Below, piece after piece: positions 24,392 to 30,318 of a stretch of DNA of 30,318 bases. The number at the start of each line of letters is the position of its first letter. Within the stretch, counting starts at the first letter, position 1. The translations under genes were made by a program, and so were the position numbers. The notes under the pieces are model-generated. The model did not search any database. It had not been told where the DNA came from and was given only the letters and a program-made list of their open reading frames with translations. The DNA lies in assembly GCA_002412495.1 (NCBI GenBank), contig DHVE01000146.1, positions 1 through 30,318 on the forward strand, written 5' to 3'. This stretch comes from Betaproteobacteria bacterium UBA5216 (lineage in GTDB: Bacteria > Pseudomonadota > Gammaproteobacteria > Burkholderiales > SG8-41).

Positions 24392-25795
24392 TTACGCGGG
24401 CCACACCGGCTGGTGATAACCCAACGGCACCGTGGGCTTGTCCCAGTAGGCTGGCGTTTCCGACATTTGTACCACCGGCGCGAGATGCTGCAACCGGCCG
24501 ACCGGCGTGTTGCTCGTCATTTTCCAGCGTTCGAGTTCCTCGGGCGTGAATTCCTTCGCCACGTTGGTGAGTTCCGCCGCGGGTACTTCGCCGCGCTGCA
24601 CCAGCCAGCGGCCCACCTGCGCCAGCGAGATGCGCACCAGCCAACTGCCGCCTTCGCGCGTGCGGCGCGCCAGTGCCACCGATGCGCCGAACGCCATCAA
24701 ATAGCCGGTGAGGAAATCAATCGCCGACACCGGATAAAACTGCGGGCCGGGCACCGCGCCGGGGAATACTTCGCCTTGGCGATGGGTAATGCCGCTGACG
24801 GTTTGCACCACGGTATCGAAGCCGCGGCGCGAGGCCCACGGACCGGCGTGACTGAACGCGCACAGCGAAACCACCACGATGCCGGGACGCAATTGCGCCA
24901 GCGCCTCGGGCGTGAAGCCGCGATTGCCGAGCGTGCCGGGCCGGTAGCCTTGCGAGAACACGTCGGCCTTGCGCACTAGCCCGCGCAGGATTTCCACGTC
25001 TTTTGCTTCGCGCAAATCCAGATGTGCCGAGAGCTTGCCGTGACCGGTGTCGTACTCCTGACGGCCCAGACTCGGTAAATGTTTGCCCGTGATCTTCAGT
25101 ACTTCCGCGCCGTGCTCGGCGAGGGTGCGCGCGCAGGTCGGTCCGGCGATCACACGCGTGAGATCCAGCACGCGCACACCGGACAACGGGCGCTCACCCT
25201 TGGGCAGCGGCTCCGCCGGGCTGTCGGCGATTTTGACGATTTCCATCAGCGGTAAGCCCGCGATGGCCATGCCTTGCGGGTGCTGCGCCCATTCGGCCAT
25301 GGTGCGCACCATGCCGCCGGCGCCGCCCGCGGCGATGATCGCTTCTTCGAGTTCGAGTGCGTCCCATTGCGCGATGGCCTTGGTCACCGCGTCGCGATCC
25401 TCGGCCACGCCCAGCACTTTGAGCGCCGCGGCACGATGATTCGGAAAGTTGCAGTGTATGTAACTCCAGCGGCCATGTTTGGCTGGATACGTGCCCATCA
25501 CCACGTTGCGTCCGTTCGGGACCGGCGTGTCTTCCATTTTGAGATAGGTGCCGCTGCGCAACGACGCCGTAGCCTGCCTCGTGTTGATGGCGATTTTCTG
25601 GCGCCGCCCGGTGCGCAATTCCCACAGGTCGTTCACCGCAAGGCCCACCGCCGCCAGCGTGGCGGTGCTGGCCTCGGCCATGCGGAAAGGCGTCGGCAGC
25701 ACCGGGTCGAAGCCGCCGGTGATATCGAGTTCGTTGGCACGCGATTCAGGCCAGCCCGCGATGGGGAAGATGGTGTTCAGGGTATCTTTGATCAT
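24392..25795 (-). CDS. CaiB/BaiF (family III) CoA-transferase with duplicated half-domain
   Basis: 467 residues. The typical family start, PLSGVRVLDLTRVIAGPTCARTLAEHGAEVLKI, appears only at about residue 203, followed by ADVFSQGYRPGTLGNRG (near 277-293) and RRGFDTVVQTVSG with Asp327 at the catalytic Asp position. The first 200 residues resemble the C-terminal half of the same family (PFRMAEASTATLAAVGLAVNDLWELRTGRRQ, then a small domain ending AEWAQHPQGMAIAGLPLMEIVKI), so the order is tail half then head half. Enzymes of this group move CoA between carboxylates without free intermediates. ATG at 25795 with GGGAG 7 nt upstream. It is the last gene of the unit with two Bug genes and a molybdenum hydroxylase, and would activate an acid as its CoA thioester. 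Confidence 0.87.
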   Translation of the reverse strand: MIKDTLNTIFPIAGWPESRANELDITGGFDPVLPTPFRMAEASTATLAAVGLAVNDLWELRTGRRQKIAINTRQATASLRSGTYLKMEDTPVPNGRNVVMGTYPAKHGRWSYIHCNFPNHRAAALKVLGVAEDRDAVTKAIAQWDALELEEAIIAAGGAGGMVRTMAEWAQHPQGMAIAGLPLMEIVKIADSPAEPLPKGERPLSGVRVLDLTRVIAGPTCARTLAEHGAEVLKITGKHLPSLGRQEYDTGHGKLSAHLDLREAKDVEILRGLVRKADVFSQGYRPGTLGNRGFTPEALAQLRPGIVVVSLCAFSHAGPWASRRGFDTVVQTVSGITHRQGEVFPGAVPGPQFYPVSAIDFLTGYLMAFGASVALARRTREGGSWLVRISLAQVGRWLVQRGEVPAAELTNVAKEFTPEELERWKMTSNTPVGRLQHLAPVVQMSETPAYWDKPTVPLGYHQPVWPA

Positions 25796-25864
25796 GGTGC
25801 TGCTCCCGGGTTTGTCGCGCCGAGCGACGGCTGGTGGATGGGTTGTTTACGGAACGTGGACATA

Positions 25865-26851
25865 TTAATCGAGCTTGAGATTCAGTTTCTGAATGATGGG
25901 CGTCCAGGTTTTTCGTTCGCTGGCAATGTAGGCGGTCAACTGTTCCGGCGTGCCGCCGACGAGGTTGATGCCCAGATCGCTCATCTGTTTTTTGTAGTCG
26001 GCGTCACTGGTGACGGTGTTGATGCTGCGATTGAGCGTGTTGATCACGGCGACGGGCGTGCCGCTGCGCACCACCACGCCGGCCCATACGCCAGAGGTGA
26101 AGCCGGGGAATCCGCCTTCTTCCATCGTGGGAATATCGGGCAGCACGGGTGCACGCGCGCGGCTCGCCACGCCCAGCCCGCGTATACGGCCGCCGCGAAT
26201 GTGCCCGATAGCGGAGGAGATGCTTTCGAAAATCATTTGGATTTCGTTGCTGATGATCGCGGGTACGGCTTGGCCGCTGCCTTTGTATGGCACATGCCGA
26301 AGGTCTATGCCGGCGCGAATCTTGAGCAATTCGCCCGACAGATGCTGCGAGGTGCCATGGCCGCCGGAACCAAAATGAATCGTGGCGGCGTTGGCCTTGG
26401 CGTGCGTGATGAAATCCTGCAGCCGGGTCGCAGGATAGGCGCTGCTGATCATCAACACATGCGGCGTGTCGCTGTAGAGCGTCACCGGCGCGAAGTCGCG
26501 GTCGGCATCATAAGAGAGTTTTTTATAGAGCAACGGATTCAGCGTGATGACGTTCATCGACGTAAAGAACACCGTATAGCCGTCATCCGGTTTGGAGATG
26601 ACGGAAGCGGCCGCGACGTTACCGCCACCGCCGCCAAGGTTATCGACGATCACCGGCTGCTTCCACAGCTTGCTCAGACGATCCGCCAGTTGGCGTGCGT
26701 TGACATCAGTGCCGCCGCCGGCCGCGAACGGAATGGCGATGCGTACGGCTTTGGCGGGATAGTCCTGTGCCGTCGACCAAGGTACAAGGGCGGTGAGCGC
26801 AAGCAGAAACGCCGTCGCGCGGTAAAAGGCATTCATCGTGTTAGCGGGCAT
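25865..26851 (-). CDS. Bug-type substrate-binding protein, second of a tandem pair
   Basis: 328 residues with a signal peptide ending near STA-Q at 28-29. The ligand loop reads FAAGGGTD (42-49), keeping GG and Asp but with Ala for Pro. The next block is DNLGGGGGN, with Leu for the usual Arg, then HVPYKG at 186-191. It is clearly different from its tandem neighbour, so the pair are not recent copies and may bind different ligands. The ATG at 26851 has GAGG 6 nt upstream; a TTG at 26872 would overlap the previous stop. It lies 69 nt ahead of the CoA-transferase. Confidence 0.9.
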   Translation of the reverse strand: MPANTMNAFYRATAFLLALTALVPWSTAQDYPAKAVRIAIPFAAGGGTDVNARQLADRLSKLWKQPVIVDNLGGGGGNVAAASVISKPDDGYTVFFTSMNVITLNPLLYKKLSYDADRDFAPVTLYSDTPHVLMISSAYPATRLQDFITHAKANAATIHFGSGGHGTSQHLSGELLKIRAGIDLRHVPYKGSGQAVPAIISNEIQMIFESISSAIGHIRGGRIRGLGVASRARAPVLPDIPTMEEGGFPGFTSGVWAGVVVRSGTPVAVINTLNRSINTVTSDADYKKQMSDLGINLVGGTPEQLTAYIASERKTWTPIIQKLNLKLD

Positions 26852-26864
26852 CGGTATCCTCGAC

Positions 26865-27836
26865 TTAATCAATTTGCACCTTCAACCCACCCACCACCTT
26901 CTGCCACTTGGCGATTTCGGCTTTGATGTGCGCCGCGAATTCGTCCGGTGTATTACCCACGGGCTGCGATCCCACTGCCGCGAATTGTTGCGTAACCTTG
27001 GCGGTGCTGATGGCCTTCACGAAGGTTGTATGCACGTTGGTCACGATGTCCTTGGGCGTATTGGCAGGGGCGAGCACGCCCACCCATTGTGAGATTTCAT
27101 AACCCGGCAGCGTTTCCGCGATGGCGGGCAATTCCGGAAATATTTTCGAACGCTTCGCGCCGGTGGTGGCGATGGCGCGCAACTTGCCGGCCTTGGATTG
27201 ATGTACTACGCTCGGGCCGCCAAAATAGAGCGTGGTTTCGCCGCTCAAGGTGGCAACCACGGCGGGGCCGCCGCCTTTGTACGGAATATGCACGATGTCG
27301 AGTTTGGCAAACTGCTTGAAGAATTCGCCCGCCAGATGCGCCACCGACAGATTGCCGGCAGAAGCAAAAGTGATTTGCCCGGGGCGGCTTTGCGCGAGCG
27401 TGATCAAATCCCTGACCGTTCGGATCGGCGCTGACGGATGCGCCACCAGCGCGTAGTCGGCGGAATCAATCAGGCTGATCGGTGCGAAATCCTTCACGGC
27501 ATCGTAAGGCAATTTGACGCGCGTGCTGGGCAGTATGGCATTGGGGCCGGCGGTGCCGAGCAGCAGCGTGTAGCCGTCAGCGGGCGCGCGCGCGGCGAAT
27601 TCCGTACCGATGCGGCCCGTCGCGCCCGGGCGATTTTCAACCACCAGTTGCCAGCCCGCGCTTTCAGCCAATGCCTGCGTCAGAATGCGCGCGGTGGCAT
27701 CGGTGCCGCCGCCGGGTGGAAACGGCACGATCACGCGGATCGGGCGGTTTGGGAATGATTGCGCTTGCGCGTTGGCCGCGCTGGCAAGCAGCGCCCATGC
27801 AATACCGATTGCCCATGGAGTGTATTTCATAACCAT
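26865..27836 (-). CDS. Bug-type substrate-binding protein, directly behind hydroxylase copy 3
   Basis: 323 residues. The signal peptide is cut near ANA-Q at residue 23-24. The site motifs are complete: PFPPGGGTD (39-46), ENRPGATGRIGTE and HIPYKG (183-188). It groups with the Bug proteins at 5494-6489 and 12314-13309. Six nucleotides separate it from the molybdenum-hydroxylase stop, and an ATG two codons in (27830) is an alternative start. Neither has a visible Shine-Dalgarno, so it probably relies on coupling to the upstream gene. With 12314/13330 it makes a repeated hydroxylase-Bug pair. Confidence 0.92.
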   Translation of the reverse strand: MVMKYTPWAIGIAWALLASAANAQAQSFPNRPIRVIVPFPPGGGTDATARILTQALAESAGWQLVVENRPGATGRIGTEFAARAPADGYTLLLGTAGPNAILPSTRVKLPYDAVKDFAPISLIDSADYALVAHPSAPIRTVRDLITLAQSRPGQITFASAGNLSVAHLAGEFFKQFAKLDIVHIPYKGGGPAVVATLSGETTLYFGGPSVVHQSKAGKLRAIATTGAKRSKIFPELPAIAETLPGYEISQWVGVLAPANTPKDIVTNVHTTFVKAISTAKVTQQFAAVGSQPVGNTPDEFAAHIKAEIAKWQKVVGGLKVQID

Positions 27837-27842
27837 ATGTTT

Positions 27843-30197
27843 TTAAACGATATTTTTGTTGCCGTGTATCGCGCGCCAGATGCGTTCCGGTGTCGCGGGC
27901 ATTTCAATATGTTTCACGCCGAATTCCGACAACGCATCCACCACGGCATTGATCACGACGCCGAGTGCGGGCGTGGTGCCGCCCTCGCCGGCGGGGCGCA
28001 TGCCGAGCGGGTGCGTGGTGCAAGGCACCTCGGTGAATTCCGCGTCAAAAAACGGAAAGTTATCCGCGCGGGGCATGGCGTAATCCATGAACGATCCGGT
28101 GAGCGGCTGGCCGCTGCCAGGCTCGTAATAACATTGCTCCCACAACGCTTGCCCGACGCCTTGCGCGATGCCGCCGTGAACTTGGCCGTGAATAATCATC
28201 GGGTTCACCGCGCGGCCCACGTCATCCACCGCGGAATATTTCACGATTTCCAGCGTGCCCAATGCCGGATCGATTTCGACCTCGCACACATGACAGCCGT
28301 ACGGAAAACTCGCTTCGTTGAACGACTCGTCGCTAAAGGCGACGAGCGGGCCACGGAGATCGTCGGGCAAATCTTTTAGTTGTTGCGCAGCTGCGGCGAC
28401 TTCAAACAAACCGATGGATCGCGTGCCTTCCGCACGAAACGTGCCATGTCCAAATTGAATCACGCTCGGATCGCTTTCCAGCAGCCGTGCCGCGATGCGT
28501 TTTCCTTTGGCGATAATTTCCTTGGCCGCGTTCCAGATCACCACGCTGCCCATGCGCATGCTGCGGCCCGAGTGTGTGCCGCCGCCGACCTGCACGATGT
28601 CGGTATCGCCGGTGATGAGTCGGACGCTGTCGAATGGCACGCCCAGCCATTCCGTTACCAACTGCGCAAAGCTGGTTTCGTGGCCCTGCCCGTTGGAGAT
28701 GGTGCCGAGCACCACGTCCACGCGCCCGACCGGATGAACCGTGACTTCCGCACGCTCGCGCGGCGCGCCGGTGGCGGTATCGACGTAATTCGCGATGCCG
28801 ATGCCGCGACATTTTCCGCGTTGCTTCGCTTCAGCTTTGCGCGCCGGGAATCCCGCCCAGTCGCCCATCGTGAGCGCCTTTTCCATCGCGTCGTGGTAAT
28901 CGCCGCTGTCGTAATGCATGCCGAACGGATTGGTGTAAGGAAGCTCTTGCGATTTGAGCAAGTTTCTCCGCCGCAGTTCGATGCGATCATAGCCAAAGTC
29001 ACGCGCGGCGATATCGATTAGCCGCTCCATGACATACATCACTTCGGGACGGCCCGAACTGCGATAGGGGCGCGTGGGCACGGTATTGCTCACCACCGCG
29101 CGCGCGCGGAAACTCGCGCATGGCATGCGGTAAATGCTCGACATGATTTCCACGCCTTTCTGCAGCGGCGTGAAGCTGCCAGTGTGCCCGCCGGCGTTGC
29201 CGATGTTCGAACCGCGCATGGCGAGAAAATTGCCTTCGGCGTCGAGTGCCAGTTCCGCGTCCACCACCAGATCGCGCCCCTGAAAATCGCTGACAAAGGC
29301 TTCGTGCCGCTCGCAGGTCCATTTCACGGGGCGCCCGATGCGGCGCGCGGCCCAAGGCACCAGCGCGAACTCCGGGTAGATCATGCCGCGCGTGCCGAAG
29401 TTGCCGCCGACGTCGTCCATCAGCACGCGCACCTTGTTTTCCGGCACGTTGAGTATCAGCGCCAGATCTTTTTTCAGCCGCACCGAGCCGCCGCTGCCCG
29501 CATGCAGCGTGTAGCGCCGTGTCGCCGGATCATATTCGCCGACGGCGGCGCGCGGTTCCATCGGCACGCCGGTGACGCGCTGAATCCAGGTCTCAATCTT
29601 GGCGATGTGCGCGGCGCGGGCAAAGGCGGCGGCAGTGGCCTCGCCCGAGCCGGTGTTTGCATCCAGGCAGACATTGGATTTCGCGTTATCCCACAGACGC
29701 GGCGCGTCGGGTTGCGCGGCGGCGCGCGTGGCCGTGACGGCGGGCAAAACTTCGTAATCAACTTCGACAAGCTCCGCCGCGTCCTTGGCGAGGTTCACCG
29801 TTTGCGCGATCACCACCGCGACGACTTCTCCTACGTAACGCACCTTGTCGATCGCGATGGAGTAACACGGTGTCACGAATGGCGGCGTGCCGTCGGTGTT
29901 GGTCAATTGCACTTCGGCCGGATGCAGCGTGAATACGTTGTAAGGGATGGGGTGCAGGTCATCCGCGCGAAAATCCGCGCCGGTATAGACAGCAATCACG
30001 CCGGACAACGCCAGCGCTTTGCGTGCATCCATCGAACGAATGCGCGCGTGCGCGTGCGGCGAGCGCAGCATCACTGCGTATACCTGTTGCGGCACGTTGA
30101 CGTCATCACTGAACCGGCCTTTGCCGGTAACGAGGCGTAAATCCTCTTTGCGGCGGACCGGTTGGCCGATGTTGTGGCTTGTGGGCGTGAGGGACAT
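27843..30197 (-). CDS. Molybdenum hydroxylase large subunit, copy 3
   Basis: 784 residues, collinear with the other two and with all cofactor loops kept: GGNFGTRGMIYPEFALVPW, PYRSSGRPEVMYV (Ser for Ala in the PYRSAGR loop), SNGQGHETSFAQ and GEGG with Glu738. The segment near 85-110 (NVFTLHPAEVQLTNTDGTPP) resembles copy 1 more than copy 2, suggesting copies 1 and 3 share a substrate class. It heads a four-gene unit with two Bug genes and a CoA-transferase. No 2Fe-2S or FAD subunit gene is seen, though one could lie beyond 30318. The ATG at 30197 has only a weak AGAG leader. Confidence 0.92.
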   Translation of the reverse strand: MSLTPTSHNIGQPVRRKEDLRLVTGKGRFSDDVNVPQQVYAVMLRSPHAHARIRSMDARKALALSGVIAVYTGADFRADDLHPIPYNVFTLHPAEVQLTNTDGTPPFVTPCYSIAIDKVRYVGEVVAVVIAQTVNLAKDAAELVEVDYEVLPAVTATRAAAQPDAPRLWDNAKSNVCLDANTGSGEATAAAFARAAHIAKIETWIQRVTGVPMEPRAAVGEYDPATRRYTLHAGSGGSVRLKKDLALILNVPENKVRVLMDDVGGNFGTRGMIYPEFALVPWAARRIGRPVKWTCERHEAFVSDFQGRDLVVDAELALDAEGNFLAMRGSNIGNAGGHTGSFTPLQKGVEIMSSIYRMPCASFRARAVVSNTVPTRPYRSSGRPEVMYVMERLIDIAARDFGYDRIELRRRNLLKSQELPYTNPFGMHYDSGDYHDAMEKALTMGDWAGFPARKAEAKQRGKCRGIGIANYVDTATGAPRERAEVTVHPVGRVDVVLGTISNGQGHETSFAQLVTEWLGVPFDSVRLITGDTDIVQVGGGTHSGRSMRMGSVVIWNAAKEIIAKGKRIAARLLESDPSVIQFGHGTFRAEGTRSIGLFEVAAAAQQLKDLPDDLRGPLVAFSDESFNEASFPYGCHVCEVEIDPALGTLEIVKYSAVDDVGRAVNPMIIHGQVHGGIAQGVGQALWEQCYYEPGSGQPLTGSFMDYAMPRADNFPFFDAEFTEVPCTTHPLGMRPAGEGGTTPALGVVINAVVDALSEFGVKHIEMPATPERIWRAIHGNKNIV

Positions 30198-30225
30198 TGG
30201 AGTCTCTTAATGGGTCGGACCGTTC

Positions 30226-30316
30226 CCTCCACTTCAAGGAGAGGGCTGGGGTGGGGATGGGGGCAACGTGCGCCAGTACCCCATCCCCCTCCCAGCCTCC
30301 CCCTTGAAGGGGGAGG
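30226..30316. repeat. Long imperfect inverted repeat upstream of hydroxylase copy 3
   Basis: Two arms of about 38 nt, 30226-30263 (CCTCCACTTCAAGGAGAGGG and so on) and 30278-30316 (ending CCCCCTTGAAGGGGGAGG), pair imperfectly around about 15 nt. It is strongly purine/pyrimidine biased and would make a stable hairpin in RNA. It starts 28 nt upstream of the gene and may be a dispersed repeat. A related shorter stretch occurs at 22289-22312. Confidence 0.7.
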
Positions 30317-30318
30317 AG

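Overview
The window looks like chromosome of a GC-rich betaproteobacterium, most likely of the order Burkholderiales. The basis is nine Bug-type (TctC-like) periplasmic binding proteins in 30 kb, a family that is hugely expanded in that order, together with Shine-Dalgarno leaders, signal peptides and short dRS3-like intergenic repeats. I see no rRNA, tRNA, CRISPR, IS element, phage gene or transcriptional regulator.

Layout from left to right. (1) 34-2842, minus: a Bug gene followed by a flavin monooxygenase with an N-terminal NTF2-like domain. (2) 3076-4242, plus: an acyl-CoA dehydrogenase. (3) 4257-6489, minus: a Bug gene overlapping an MFS exporter-like gene. (4) 6588-7565, plus: a lone Bug gene. 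(5) 7705-11046, minus: sulfatase, UbiD-family decarboxylase, and a 51-residue zinc-ribbon protein whose ATG overlaps the UbiD stop. (6) 11197-12240, plus: a divergent Bug gene with a terminator-like hairpin behind it. (7) 12314-19807, minus: FAD-dependent dehydrogenase, two molybdenum-hydroxylase large subunits in tandem, then a Bug gene. (8) 20068-21057, plus: an Ldh2-family oxidoreductase, convergent with a Bug gene (21094-22080, minus). (9) 22389-24342, plus: a second Ldh2-family gene followed closely by a Bug gene. (10) 24392-30197, minus: a third molybdenum-hydroxylase large subunit, two Bug genes, and a CaiB/BaiF-type CoA-transferase.

The recurring theme is a secreted binding protein beside a catabolic or redox enzyme (monooxygenase, molybdenum hydroxylase, Ldh2, CoA-transferase, acyl-CoA dehydrogenase). 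I infer a catabolic island for organic acids, perhaps aromatic or sulfated ones, built by repeated duplication of enzyme-plus-receptor modules. No substrate can be read from the sequence.

The most unusual points are these. There are nine receptors but no TctA/TctB membrane subunits. Three molybdenum-hydroxylase catalytic subunits lack any FeS or FAD partner subunit. Both Ldh2-family proteins have lost the two family histidines. The UbiD homologue departs from the Glu-Arg-Glu triad at two positions. A zinc-ribbon microprotein is translationally coupled to that UbiD. Three dRS3-like repeats all sit in divergent promoter regions.
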